Source of the DNA: Pogona vitticeps
Taxonomy: Eukaryota; Chordata; Lepidosauria; Squamata; Agamidae
Length of the DNA stretch: 64,000 bases
Direction: 5' to 3'
NCBI RefSeq assembly: GCF_051106095.1
Contig: NC_135785.1
Location: 104,901,001 to 104,965,000 of the forward strand
Position 1 is the stretch's first letter. Every line of letters starts with the position of its first letter. The translations under genes and the position numbers were made by a program. Shown here piece after piece: positions 51,131 to 62,000 of this stretch. A model generated the notes under the pieces. The model saw nothing but the letters and a program-made list of their open reading frames with translations. It made no database searches and was not told where the DNA came from.

Positions 51131-52932
51131 GCAAAATTGTGCATGCAAGGGACAGAGATGAAAATTAGAGGGAACTTTGGTCTGATTTGAATAAATACAA
51201 GTTGACAAATTAGCAATTTTTGAACAAATTTGCTGATTTTTTAAAAAAATCATACCCAGCTCTATTATGCATGTTACTCTCAGAAAGTTCATAATTCCAT
51301 GTGGATAACAATTTAAAAGTATTTCATGAAACTGAAGCATGCTGATACGTGTGTTTGTCTTCTTTTCAGTGTAACACGTCATATTTTTCACTTCATTATT
51401 CTATACATTTTTGTTATTTCATCTGCATTCATTTCTCATTGCATTCAACAGGAGAATTACAAAGGCATACCAGACTGACCTACAGAAATCAGATTATTAA
51501 CGAATCTTGCTCTCTTTCTAAATTGCATATTCAGCGGAGGGACAGGTAGAGGCACAGTGTGTTATTGACTGAAAATGCTTCAAAACTGTTGGGAACTGTT
51601 TGCATTGGAGGTTTTTTTTGGGGGAAGTAGAGGTTTGCACAAAGGCAAAGTACAGATGAACGGAAGAGTCTAGTAACTTTCTGCCTCTGAGGAGAAAAAC
51701 AGGTATCTCTGCTTTTCTGTTTTATGATTTTCTACAAAGTCCTGTCCTTGCAATTGTGTGTGTGTATGTGTGGGTGGGTGGGTGCAGTAAGTGCTGAACA
51801 GAAAGATGATTTATCAGTATGTTGGACAGTTTTGCCGAAATATGTTTGAATGCAGACTATTTGAGTAACACAGTAAACTGTTACAGAGCCATTTGCTCCC
51901 CCACATAACCTTCATAGTACCTATTTTGGCTGCTGAAGGAACAAAAATAAATGAGCTTCGAATGAAACGAAGGAGTAACAAATAAATACATGACATTCAG
52001 AACTCCCCTGTGGCTCTGGCATTCATTTTATTAGTACTGAAAGCAACAAATAGACCCAATTCCTTTAAATTTTTCATTTGTTATGAAACAAATGATCCTT
52101 TTCCTTCTTTCAGATCACTGTCTTGTTCATTGTAATCTCTTCTAGCCTGCCTCTTCTCCTCCTCAAATGTCCAAAGCATTAAAAAATATTTCATTCTTTC
52201 AAGTAATGGTTCCTTTTCTCGGGCTCCCCGATATTGTCATTCTGAAGGGTGCCAAGCACAACACACATACATACACACGCCTTTGTGCAGAGCTAGTTTA
52301 AAATGGATTGATATGGGTGCCTAGTTTTAAAAATAGGAATGTGAATATTGCAACTTCTCTGTCTTAGAGAGAAATGGGGTGGGGGTGGGAGCACCACTCT
52401 TTTCTCCTCACAAGATTTCCCTGAGATCTCATGATTGCAGGGATTTTTCAGTAGTTTTGTGCTTTGTTTTTTCTTAGAAGAAATGTCAAGCTACATGGGA
52501 TTGTTATATTTTCTGTGCAGAAAGGCATGCTCCCTACACAGGATCCAGCTGGAAAAGCCAGTCAGATTGCAGTACTGCTAAAATTCCTGCTCAGAGGACA
52601 TGTTTTCTGCATAGCAGTTAATAGAAAGGCCATTAAACCATGCAGAATTTGGGTGTGTACTCATCACATCCTTATTTTAAACCCACCTGGCACCCCCAAA
52701 TTATAATTCCCCTCCTCTAATAGTGGTCAATGAGGAAACTCAGATTGTTCAGTTGATTACTTGGGTTCCTTCACACCCTGATCTTGGTGTCAAAAGGGAA
52801 ATTTCTAGCTTGCAAAAGTGAATGACAGACATTGAATGACAGAAGGAAGGACAGAAAAGGTCACCAACTCTCCTCATCTGCTCCATGTAGGTCTCTATGG
52901 GAAGCCTCTAGCTGCAGACTGGGGACAACTTC
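51131..52932. other. No recognisable feature; (GT)/(GGTG) tract
   Basis: GTGTGTGTGTATGTGTGGGT lies at 51757-51776. An oligo-T/G run lies at 51611-51626. Nothing else recognised. Confidence 0.5.
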
Positions 52933-52950
52933 AAGAAGTCCAGGAGAAGC

Positions 52951-53585
52951 ATATGACTCCAGAAAAATTGTCGAAGATGTATACAGATGTATCAAATGTG
53001 TGCTGGAAATGTGAAGCACATGTGGGAAGCTATTATCATATGTGGTGGTCATGTAGAGTAGCGAAGCAATATTGGAAAAGAGTGCATGCTGTGCTGCAAC
53101 AAATATTGCTTTGTAAGGTTCCATTAACCCCAGAACTGTTTTTATTGAGTATGATACCTGATAACATAGATATAGCAAAGAAGTATATAGTTATATGCAT
53201 AGTCACAGCAGCTAGAATTCTTTATGCCAAAAATTGAAAAAGTCTGATGGTACCAAAACAAGAAGATCTTATTGAGAAGATAAGGGAAACAGTGGAAATG
53301 GACATTTTATCAGAAGTGATGAAGGACTGTCCTCTACAAAAGGCAACTGAAAGATGGGACTTATTCTACAAATGGTTTGAGTCATTAGACATCGCTTGAA
53401 GAACATGCATTAAAATGAGAACTTAAATCTGGAAGGCAGAAAATAGTAAAAAGAGCAATTTGGAATTTTGATATGACAATATATATAGAATGGATGTTAG
53501 TATGTCATTGTTTCTTCTCTTCCCCTTAACCTCAATCCCTTTTTCCTTCCTGTTACCCTTTGCTAAAAGTAAAATATTAAAAAAA
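52951..53585 (+). mobile_element. 5'-truncated L1 LINE, recent insertion
   Basis: The frame reads MTPEKLSKMYTDVSNVCWKC, YYHMWWSCRVAKQYW, PLTPELFLLSM, then VTAARILYAKN. An in-frame TGA at 53235-53237 (usually Trp) follows, and the same frame continues to 53399 with CPLQKATERWDLFYKWFESL. This is the C-terminal end of L1 ORF2, including the CxxC...HxxWxC zinc-knuckle-like region. A 3' untranslated part ends in A-rich sequence. The insertion is bordered by an 18-bp perfect duplication, aagaagtccaggagaagc (52933-52950 and 53586-53603), so it is rather young despite the single stop. Confidence 0.9.
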
Positions 53586-53603
53586 AAGAAGTCCAGGAGA
53601 AGC

Positions 53604-55120
53604 CTTGTGGGTTTACCTTGTCAGTTTCTGCTTCCTTGCAATGGAGCCATGAGGCATTAGGAGCTGAAAAATGTGAAGCTGCAAATGATGAATTCCTGCA
53701 GAGCTTTTTCTAGGCTGCCATTTTCAGCTAGAGTTTGCTAGACTAGGTGGCTGCAATGGGTGGAGGTGGGGTAAAAGTCCTCCAGTTCTTTACAGAACAG
53801 CTGTAATAAACTATGCAAGTAGTATGTGACTGATGTTTAAGCAACTCTCAAATGCAGGTTTCCATTACCCAGCCTGAGAAACCCTATTACATATGCATAC
53901 CTTGGAACCGATGTTTTATGATTATGTAGGGGATTATCTGTTCTGTGCATCTAATCCAAATTATAGCAAGCCATAACTTTTGCTACAACCTTGACAGCAT
54001 GATCTGTTACTATATCAGAAATGGAACATTTGGCTTTATTCTTGAAAGGCAAACATGTCATGCTCTACAAGGCCGTACCACAGAGAGTGGATAGATGTTA
54101 ATGTGAAACTGCATGTGCAGTCACATTGATGGCATCATTTTGTATCTATTTTCTCATTAATACAAAATAAATTCATAAAAATGAATAACTGGAAACCATA
54201 TAAAAAGCATTTATCACTTCCACCCTTATCTTTAAGAGCACACATGCTTTCAAGGATGGCCAATCAATGAATGGTGTTTATATATTACTTAGAAATCTAA
54301 TTCAAGATAGAACATTTTGAACTGCCAGACAAGGAGAGAGATACACAAATGTTAGGGTTTCATTATTTCAGAAAGTGGACTAAACAAAGCCCTTGAATCT
54401 TACTACAGTTGCTAAGGAGAGCAGTGCTACGTGGTAGTGCTAAGCACATACAATTATCCTAATACTAAATATGTAGGTGAAACTCCCAGTTTTATTGATG
54501 GCAAATTTCTCTGATTTTCATCTGTATTCCCTATTTTGTCGTGGGAGTTTGTGTTTTCATACCATACTGAAATTTGTGCCCACTTTTTGTAATTTTTTTC
54601 CTAATGTGCACATTTTACCTAATTTATGTAGCCTTCCCACATGGTTAAAAGCAAGTTGAAGTGTGGGTTTTTCCCCAATTATGTAGAAGTAGTTATTCAT
54701 ATTTTAAAATGTGCATATTGTTTCATGTGCACTTTGTTTCTTTGAAAGGTTCTGTAAAGGCGAATGTGAGAATACTTGTGACAAGTCTTGGAAGGTGTGA
54801 AAGCATTGTTATCATCTAGATTGTTGAATGCACCAAAATTGCTTTCCACCTCTTCAAGGAAGCTAAACAGCATGCACATATCACTGAATGTAATCAACAA
54901 CAGAAACTCACCCCACCCAGAGATCCAGATGGGCAAGAAAACCTGGTGTAGGCATCACAAAAACAAAGAAAATTGGAGTACTTAGCACAAACATTAACTT
55001 AATTGGTGCTTAATAGACGGGCTTTGGGCACGTTCCATCTGCTGTTATGAAATCAAGAAAAGAAATGAAGGCAGAATAGGAAGTATTAATCAGGAATAAA
55101 ATTCTTACAAAACGACAAAG
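53604..55120. other. No recognisable feature
   Basis: No element ends or protein families recognised in 1.5 kb. Confidence 0.5.
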
Positions 55121-55128
55121 ACTTAGAT

Positions 55129-56999
55129 CAGTGGTAGGGGAACAGGGGTAAATTACCCCATTTGGGGTAAAAATGAAAATCCTGGGGGTAATGAGCAGGC
55201 TGCTACCACCCTCCCTCCCACCCACCCACCCCTCTGGAGCCAAAGCTTTAATTGTAAACCACCTCGTCCTGTTACTTCCTTCGTTGCAGCAGGGCACTCC
55301 TAAATGCTCCGTTCTGTTAGAGAGATTGGAGAGATAAACCTAATTGGTTACGGGGGGGGGGGACAATCAGCCAATCTGGGGCTTCTGAATGACTGCTTCC
55401 TCCGGAAATGACTGCAAACAAACAGGAGGAGGGAAAGGAGCAAGCAAGGGAGGGAGGGAAGAAAGAAAGGTGCAAGAGACTGAGGACTTCATCAGTCTCA
55501 TTTAAATGTAATTGTAGAAAATGGAGGGAGAAAATGGAGGGAGTGTGTGTGTGTGTGAAAGAGAGACAGACTGACTCAAAACTGAAAATGAACAGGCAGT
55601 CAAGCAAAAGAGAAACTGAATTAAGGCGGGTGGCTTTTTAAGGTGCTGTCTAGGTTTATCATTGCTTTCCTTCCAAGAAGCAGGCATCTTTTAATTTTGT
55701 GGCTGCTTTCACCATTTGCAGTGATCATGGAGCCCAAGAAGGTAAAATCTGTCACTGCCTCCATATCTTCCCCTTCTCTTTGCCAGGAAGTGATGGGACC
55801 AGTGGCCATGATCTTAGTTTTTTTTGATGTTGAGCTTCAGACCATTTTTTGCACTCTCCTCTTTCACCCTCATTAAGAGGTTCTTTAATTCCTCCTCACT
55901 TTCTGCCATCTTTCATCTGCACATCAGAGGTTGTTGATATTTTTTCTGGCAATCTTAATTGTGGCTTGGGCTTCCTCTAGTCCGGCCTTTCGCATAATGT
56001 ATTCTGCATTTAAATTAAATAAGCAGGGGGACAATATACAGCCTTGTTGTACTCCTTTCCCAACTTTGAACCAATCAGTTGTTCCATATCCACTTCTAAC
56101 TGTTGCTTCCTGTCCCACGTATAGGTTCCTCAGGAGATAGACAAGGTGGTCAGGCACTCCCATTTCTTTAAGGATTTGCCATAGTTTGTTGTGGTCCACA
56201 CAGTCAAAGGCTTTTGCATAGTCAATGAAGCAGAAGTAGATGTTTTTCTGGAACTCTCTGGCTTTCTCCATAATCAGCACATGTTAGCAATTTGGTCTCG
56301 AGTTCCTCTGACCCTTCGAAATCCAGCTTGTACTTCTGGGAGTTCTTGGTCCACGTACTGCTGAAGCCTGCCTTGTAGGATTTTGAGCATAACCTTGCTA
56401 GCATGTGAAATGAGTGCAATTGTATGGTAGTTGGAGCATTCTTTGGCACTTCCCTTCTTTGGGATTGGTATGTAGACTGATATTTTCCAATCCTCTGGCC
56501 ACTGCTGAGTATTCCATTGATGATGATAAAAAAAGCACACTGGTCCTTTTATATTGGGCTGTGGCACCAGGGTGGGTGACATGACCTTTAGCCTGGTTTG
56601 TTCCTTTTTGCACACTACACATAGAATGATTAAAGTGGTAGGGACACCCCTCCCCCCGAATTCTGAGTTGCCTGTCTCTAGTAAGCAAGTCATTGCTAGA
56701 ACCACTCTGGCAGCCACCTCTGCGAGCTAGCAAAAATTTAATGCAAATTGCTAAGCACGTTGGACACCTTAGTACTCCCTATACCACACCATGGCTAGAG
56801 TGCAATGTGTTCCAGCAAAAATAGTGCACATCTTTATCAAATTTGGTGCATCCTGCTAGTTTGGTACACAGCCTCTGGAGATTCAATAATATTTTTAATT
56901 CAAATAATGTTTGATTTCCTTCCTTTCGAATCAAGGGGGTAATGTTGGCGTATATAATTTTTTTGCAGGGTAATAGGTAAAAAAGTTCCCTGACCCCTG
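55129..56999. mobile_element. hAT-like element interrupted by Bov-B
   Basis: Left end CAGTGGTAGGGGAAC and right end GTTCCCTGACCCCTG (complement CAGGGGTCAGGGAAC) are 15-bp inverted repeats with few mismatches. Flanks acttagat (55121-55128) and actgagat (57000-57007) match at 7 of 8 positions, as for hAT. GGGGTAATGAGCAGG near the left end and AAGGGGGTAATGTTGGCG near the right end suggest shared subterminal motifs. A minus-strand Bov-B piece occupies 55642-56520. I could not read hAT transposase in the remaining sequence, so the host element is probably non-autonomous or degraded. A (GT)7 tract lies at 55541-55557. Confidence 0.6.
55642..56520 (-). mobile_element. Bov-B LINE reverse transcriptase fragment
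   Basis: On the minus strand, frames give QWPEDWKISVYIPIPKKGSA, KECSNYHTIALISHASKVM, LQGRLQQYVDQELPEVQAGF. After one frame change near 56275 they continue EKAREFQKNIYFCFIDYAKA, FDCVDHNKLWQILKEMGVPD, GVQQGCILSPCLFN, then GLEEAQATIKIARKNINNL. AKAFD is RT box A and GCILSPCLF is box B. The YADD box is damaged (a CADE-like reading after a stop, about 55905-55925). Further on are MEAVTDFTFLGSMITANGES and IKRCLLLGRKAMINLDS. The match to Bov-B is very strong. This LINE is known for horizontal transfer among squamates and ruminants. The fragment is inactive and truncated at both ends. Confidence 0.93.
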
Positions 57000-57247
57000 A
57001 CTGAGATCATAGCTTCAGAATCACTCAGCGTGGAATAAAGAATTATAAAACATAAGAAACAGAATGCAGAACACAACTGTGCGTAAGATAACACAATACA
57101 TAGAATAATATCTTAACCGATCACTTTTACTTCAAAGAAAAAGCTACAATAAGCCTATAATTTGTATTCGCGAAGGCTTTCATGGCCGGGATCTAATGGT
57201 TGTTGTGGGTTTTTCGGGCTTCTTGGCCGTGTTCTGAAGGTGGTTCT

Positions 57248-57290
57248 TCCTAACGTTTCGCCAGTCTCTGTGGCCGGCATCTTCAGAGGA
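57248..57290 (-). ncRNA. Hammerhead-ribozyme-like motif, minus-strand copy
   Basis: Exact reverse complement of 57318-57360, lying in the left arm of the palindrome: CTGAAGA core at 57280-57286 and GAAACGTT at 57252-57259 when read on the minus strand. A transcript from either strand would contain one sense copy and one complementary copy, and these would compete by forming the 103-bp stem. Confidence 0.55.
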
Positions 57291-57317
57291 CAGCAAACTG
57301 TGCTCATGAGTTTGCTG

Positions 57318-57360
57318 TCCTCTGAAGATGCCGGCCACAGAGACTGGCGAAACGTTAGGA
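57318..57360 (+). ncRNA. Hammerhead-ribozyme-like motif, plus-strand copy
   Basis: TCCT (57318-57321) can pair with AGGA (57357-57360) as stem I. CTGAAGA (57322-57328) is the CUGANGA core. GCCGG (57330-57334) pairs with CTGGC (57344-57348, one G-U) as stem II. GAAAC then GTT (57349-57356) gives GAA, a two-base-pair AC/GU stem III and a UUU-type-tolerant NUH cleavage site (here GUU). An extra U sits beside stem II. Such minimal-stem-III hammerheads are known in Penelope-like elements and work best as dimers. Cleavage here is untested. Confidence 0.55.
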
Positions 57361-57426
57361 AGAACCACCTTCAGAACACGGCCAAGAAGCCCGAAAAACC
57401 CACAACAACCATAAGCCTATAATTTG

Positions 57427-57525
57427 CTGAGCCTTGTGGCGCAGTGGTTAAACTGCTGTATTGCAGCCAAAACTGTGCTCACGACTTGGGGTTCAATCCC
57501 GGGTAGCCGGCTCAAGGCACCACTG
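57427..57525 (+). mobile_element. Truncated tRNA SINE fused to Tigger-like terminus
   Basis: GCCTTGTGGCGCAGTGGTTA (box A), AACTGTGCTCACGACTTGGG, GGTTCAATCCCGGGTAGCCG (box B) and GCTCAAGG follow the 39752-39999 family. Then, instead of TTGACTCAGCC, the sequence turns into GGCACCACTG followed by TA (57526-57527), the right end of the Tigger-like family. A deletion joining a SINE head to a nested Tigger-like end explains this. The start directly abuts the target duplication of the 57165-57410 element. Confidence 0.7.
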
Positions 57526-57527
57526 TA

Positions 57528-59252
57528 CATTAGTCTCTCTTAAGCAACACTATTTTCTTAAGCCATTGTTTTTCTGTCTCCTGTTTGTGACCCGCACCCC
57601 TTTATATTTCAAACTCATTTTATACTTTTAATGCCCCACATTAATGTAGTTTTAAAAAAAGAAAAATGAGCCTTTTAACAAGATCAAAATATAAAATAAG
57701 CTGAAAATGGCTATTAATGCATGTCATTCCATGTAATCAATCCATCATTGTTACAAGAGGTCTCTGGATCAAATAATATGTCTAGAACGCTTCCTTCTTC
57801 TATTCTTTTTCTTCTTCTTCTTTTTAAAAGGCTAACATAATTTGATGGCCACTAACTATTTTCAATAAATTTCTGACAGCATTCAACCCAATGCCATCAA
57901 TTCTTCATTGATTCCAACAGTCCAGATTTCACTAGGTGACTATGTTATGCTTTAAGCCATTAATTACTTGATGCATGTAGTTTTTAATAGTCAACATATA
58001 TTCTGTTAACCTAGTATATGCCGTGCAGTTCAATTTGCAATTCATTTCCATTTATATTATTTACTTCCATGACTTGAAGTGTAGCAAACAGAAATTCTCT
58101 ACATTTTGCCGATAATCAAAATGAAAGTCAAAATAAATATGGTGACTCCATCTCAGATAGCAAAAATGTTTATTAAACAAGAAATGAATCCAAAGGGTTG
58201 TTGTACGACTATATTAAATATTAAATATTAATTAATTAATCAAATTCTTAAATACATTTTGAAAAACAATGGTATTTCATTTTAAAGCACTTAAAAACCA
58301 AATTAGACCTCAAACACAATATAAGGTGGGAAATTATAGCAAACTGCTTCAAAATACAAGCAAAACAAAGCCAGCAATGGCACATAAAAACCAAGCCCAA
58401 ACATTAGTGAAAAAGCAATAGCCAACCTAAATAACAAATCTGTAAAATCATAAGGTACAGTACTTCTTCAGGATGGGATATTTGTGGAGAAGAACAGCAG
58501 CGCAGAATCCTAAAAGTGTTCATGGATGTCAACGAAATAAAAATCAAAGGTGAAATCTGAGTGTCTTCCATACTGCAAGGGGCCACTGATTGAGTTTCAA
58601 CTAAAACAGGATTCAAGGTTAAATTTCCAAAGGAACCCTCTGTAAGTGTAACAGAGTGAAATGATTAATTTTTCTTTTTAAAAAAGAACCCTGTTGACTA
58701 ATCATTCCTTTGAGAGAATGAAAAGAATAGCATATTCTACTCTTCCTTCAAGTTGCCAGTGAATTTTACTTAAAAAAAAAGACAAATCTTTTGATAGTCT
58801 AGGTCACCAATAAACAGCTATAAGAACTCCAGAGAAAGTTATTCATTAATTGCTTTTATTGAGATTTCACACAAATGTTTTCTACACCTGATCTAGCTAA
58901 TGCAATGGGACATTATGGCTCCCCCTGCACACCCTGATTTGCCACTGCACACATTGAAAAATCTATTCTAAGCACTTCTACGATTTCTCAAAATTCCTTA
59001 GTCTTCTTGAGGAAGAGTTTCCAGGTGCATTTTCAACTTGGGGAGAATCCAGTGACTATCCATTGATTTCGGGAACTCCATCTGCTTCCCATGACACTTG
59101 GCAGTCTTGTGAACACCATTTTGGCTTTTCTCCAGTCAGAAGAACTCCCCAAATCCTCTGCCTAATTAAGTAGGGCATTTTGAATTTTTTTTGGAACTCC
59201 ACTTTTTACTGAAAAACAAATATCTAAAAAGTGAATGTATTTAAAAAGCAGC

Positions 59253-59257
<5 letters not shown>
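57528..59257. other. No recognisable feature
   Basis: A/T-rich, with (TCT)n-like sequence at 57806-57825 and TTAATTAATTAAT near 58228. No element ends or protein families recognised. Confidence 0.5.

Positions 59258-59294
<37 letters not shown>
59258..59294. repeat. (CT)n microsatellite
   Basis: About 18 uninterrupted CT units; the SLSLS and RERER frames are artefacts. Confidence 0.95.
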
Positions 59295-59296
<2 letters not shown>

Positions 59297-60464
59297 TGGA
59301 GGATTCTTTTTTTGGTTGGGGCTGGGACAAGTATGCAGGCCACAGAAACATGTTCTGGTATTGCCTGTTTCCATGGGCTGCACTCCTGTCCTACAGAATT
59401 AAGACAAATCCTGGTAAAGCAGGCTGTAATGAAGTTCTTCATGTCACTGCAACGCCCCCATTACTTGAAACAGGTGGATGTAATGTTTGATATATTTCAC
59501 AGTGCCTGGATTTTAAAGGTGGTCATGAAGTGGCAATGGTGTGAAGTAGTAGCCTGCAATGCAGATGGCTGGAGTGAGATCACCCAGGCTACAAAGCAGA
59601 CAGCACAAACACAATGACAAACAAGAGAGTCGTTTTCAATTGGGTTCCTTTCCAAATCCTATAAAAATTGTTTGTGCTTTACTGCACACAGCAATTTCTA
59701 TTTTGGTTTCAAAGAAGTCCTGAAATGAAAGGCAGCAACAAGACTACATGGTAACAAAAGCACTGCGGCCACAGTTTGAGCCTTCCAATAAACCCCTTGT
59801 GAGCCACTCAAGGAAGAAAGGTGAATATTGGTTGAAGGCTCAAAGAGGATGAAAGACATTCATTGCCTGGTGTCTTTTAAACTTCAGTATTATGAAAGGA
59901 AAGTTAGTTTCCATTCTGCATGAAGGGAAATGCTTACTGTTCGCAAATCTCCAGGTGCTGGCAGAGTTCTGGGAAAAAAACTGCTTTGTGCTTTAGATTG
60001 TACCACTAGAGAAGAAATCTAGTATTTTCTGTTTACTAAAGACGACTGCTCACAACTTTCAAAATTCTAGCTCTATCTTTAGAATTCCTACCATTAAAAT
60101 AAGCACATATATGTTACCAATATATTCCACTCTGCCTAAAGTGGCCAAAGTGGGTTTTATGCACATGTCGACACACAAAAGAGCCCTATCTCCAGGACAA
60201 ACATATGACACATTTATAATGTTTGGTGGTCGTATAAGCACCACAAAGGCCATAGAAAGCTTCTACCTCATCTTCTCTATTCTATCATGGGCCTCAAGGT
60301 TGACTGAGAGTGTTTTCTCAGAATACAGTCCTATATACACTTATTTTAGAATGACAACTCAGCAGATACATACAAGACTGTGGAGTCAAGAACGCGCCAT
60401 TTGTATTAGAAGAGCTCCACATGATTATGTGCGACAATAGCTGCTTCCCAGCATTGTTGTTGTC
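59295..60464. other. No recognisable feature
   Basis: No element ends, RNA genes or protein families recognised in 1.2 kb. Confidence 0.5.
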
Positions 60465-60775
60465 TAGTCGTTAAGCCATGTCTGACTCTACGTGACCCCA
60501 TGGACCAGAGCACGCCAAGCCCTCCTGTCTTCAACTGCCTCCTGAGTTTTGCTCAAATTCATGTTGGTAGCTTTGATATCACTGTCCATCTATCTCGTCC
60601 TCTGTTGTCCCTTTCTCCTCTTGCCTTCACATGCTCCCAAAATCAGGGTCTTTTCCAGGGAGTCTTCTCTTCTCATGAGATGGCCAAAGTATTGATGCTC
60701 AGCTTCAGGATCTGTCCTTCCAGTGAGCACTCAGTGTTGATTTCCTTCAGAATAGATAGGTCCAGGGGACTCTCA
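60465..60775 (-). mobile_element. Bov-B LINE 3' end
   Basis: The plus strand shows TTGTTGTCTAGTCGTTAAGC, GTCTGACTCTACGTGACCCC, ATGGACCAGAGCACGCCA, CTATCTCGTCCTCTGTTGTC, AAAATCAGGGTCTTTTCCAG, GAGATGGCCAAAGTATTG and CAGTGAGCACTCAGTGTTGA. Together these are the reversed 3' terminal part of Bov-B. The element is therefore on the minus strand with its 3' end at 60465. It is 5'-truncated at about 60775. Same clade as 55642-56520 but a separate insertion. Confidence 0.9.
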
Positions 60776-60829
60776 AGAGGCTGCTTCTTTGTAGCTCTTT
60801 TGCCCCAGCAGTTAGAGAATGTGTGTTCG

Positions 60830-61430
60830 GAGGAGGCTTTGGACTGCCTGGTAAAGTACTGCTTTTTGCTTTTTAAAAACTGCCTTTTCTGGGTGGGTTT
60901 TGCAGCGTGGGTTTGGGCTGGGTGGTAGGGTTTTGTTTCTCTGCTGTGATGGGTCTTGCAGTGTTTTTTAGTGTGTTTTTAGTGGGGCAGTTCAGCTGGA
61001 ATAGATTAATCACATTTCTGATCGCTCTTGCAGTGTGTTTTTAGTCCCTACTAGAATGGGCTTGTTTGATTCTGGGGGGGTGGGTATGTTTCTGTGCTTT
61101 GACGGCTCTTGCAGTGTGTTTTTTAGTGGGGGGGTTTCATCTGGAACAGACTGATCGCGTTTCTGATGGCTTTTGCAGTGTTTTTTAAAGTCCCTGCTGG
61201 AATGGTTTTGTTTGATCGGGGAGGTATGTTTCTGTGCTTTGATGGCTCTTGCAGTGTGTTTTTAAGGTGTTTTTTAGTGTGTGCGTGGGGCAGTGGGTTC
61301 GGCCAAAACGGATTAATCATGTCTTATTGTATTCCTATGGGAAATGGTGCTTTGAGTTACAACCAATTTGAGTTACAACTATCTTCTGGAATGGATAAAG
61401 TTCGTAACTCAAAGTTCGTAACCACCGTTC
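60830..61430. mobile_element. Tigger-like element with internal tandem units
   Basis: The right part reads TTCCTATGGGAAATGGTGCT, TTGAGTTACAACCAATTTGA, GTTCGTAACTCAAAGTTCGT, then AACCACCG, which is like the 'gagttacgaac' ends of pogo/Tigger-type MITEs (terminus CGGTGGTTACGAAC when reversed). Inside, GGCTCTTGCAGTGTGTTTTT-type blocks recur at about 60947, 61104 and 61243, with TCTGATGGCTTTTGCAG variants between. These form about three imperfect tandem units of 140-157 bp. The left terminus was not located; it may be lost next to the Bov-B end. Confidence 0.55.
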
Positions 61431-61739
61431 ATTGGTGTGCTGCTGCTATTGTAGTGTTGTAGCTGTTGTTGTTATTGCTGCTGCTGTTTTGGTTTTCTCC
61501 TAAGGAGAATTCCTCACAGAATTTAAGAACTATATTTCTCCATATGGACTTTTTTCAGAAACTGTACCAAAGAAACAAAGGTGTATATTGACACATTGAT
61601 TTAGGTTTTTTTCATAATTTATATTCCTAATATTGCATAGCAGGACAAGACTCCCCCTCCCATTGTTGTTGGGAAAACAGTTCCCTACATACCTTCATAG
61701 ACAGATGGCATCGTCTAAAACAGTAATAGGCCTCTGGGG
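61431..61739. other. No recognisable feature; (GTT/GCT) run
   Basis: Short trinucleotide-like GTTGTTATTGCTGCTGCTG sequence at 61466-61484. Nothing else recognised. Confidence 0.45.
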
Positions 61740-62000
61740 ATGCTCAGGGTACCGAACAATTATCATAAACAGATTCATTTAGAAATCAAGTATGCTAACA
61801 AAAAGCTAATGAACCTTGGGCACCGACCCAACCATCACACATGGAACACCGATGGCCAACTGACTGACCAAATGAAATCATTTACATATTTGGCTGTCAT
61901 TTGCTCTGGCACTGGAGCAAGCAAAGATTATAACTCTTCAGCTAAACTGGGAGTTGTCTCAGAGCTTGGAAATATTAGTACAAGAAGTAATACCTGCTTG
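61740..62000 (+). mobile_element. LINE reverse transcriptase fragment, clade uncertain
   Basis: The frame reads ANKKLMNLGHRPNHHTWNTD, GQLTDQMKSFTYLAVICSGT and GASKDYNSSAKLG. This has the form of the LINE RT segment 'h.W.idG..ieqv.sFkYLGv.fs..Gs...h'. It probably belongs to the CR1/L2 group, but too little remains to be sure. The typical YLG is changed to YLA. There are no adjoining domains. Confidence 0.5.

Larger units (their letters stand above)
57165..57410. mobile_element. Inverted-repeat retroelement piece, Penelope-like (inferred)
   Basis: After a lead TATTCGCGAAGGCTTTCATG come two 103-bp arms (57196-57298 and 57310-57412) that are perfect reverse complements around an 11-base loop. 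The unit is bordered by ataagcctataatttg at 57149-57164 and 57411-57426. This is a 14-16 bp target duplication, typical of target-primed retrotransposition and too long for hAT, pogo or Harbinger DNA transposons. Each arm carries a hammerhead-like core, as known for the terminal repeats of Penelope-like elements. Perfect arms and duplication mean a recent event. The alternative is an unknown MITE. Confidence 0.7.

Noticed and set aside
57162-57422. Two nearly identical 60-86 residue frames on opposite strands
   Set aside because: Consequence of the perfect palindrome; no conserved protein.
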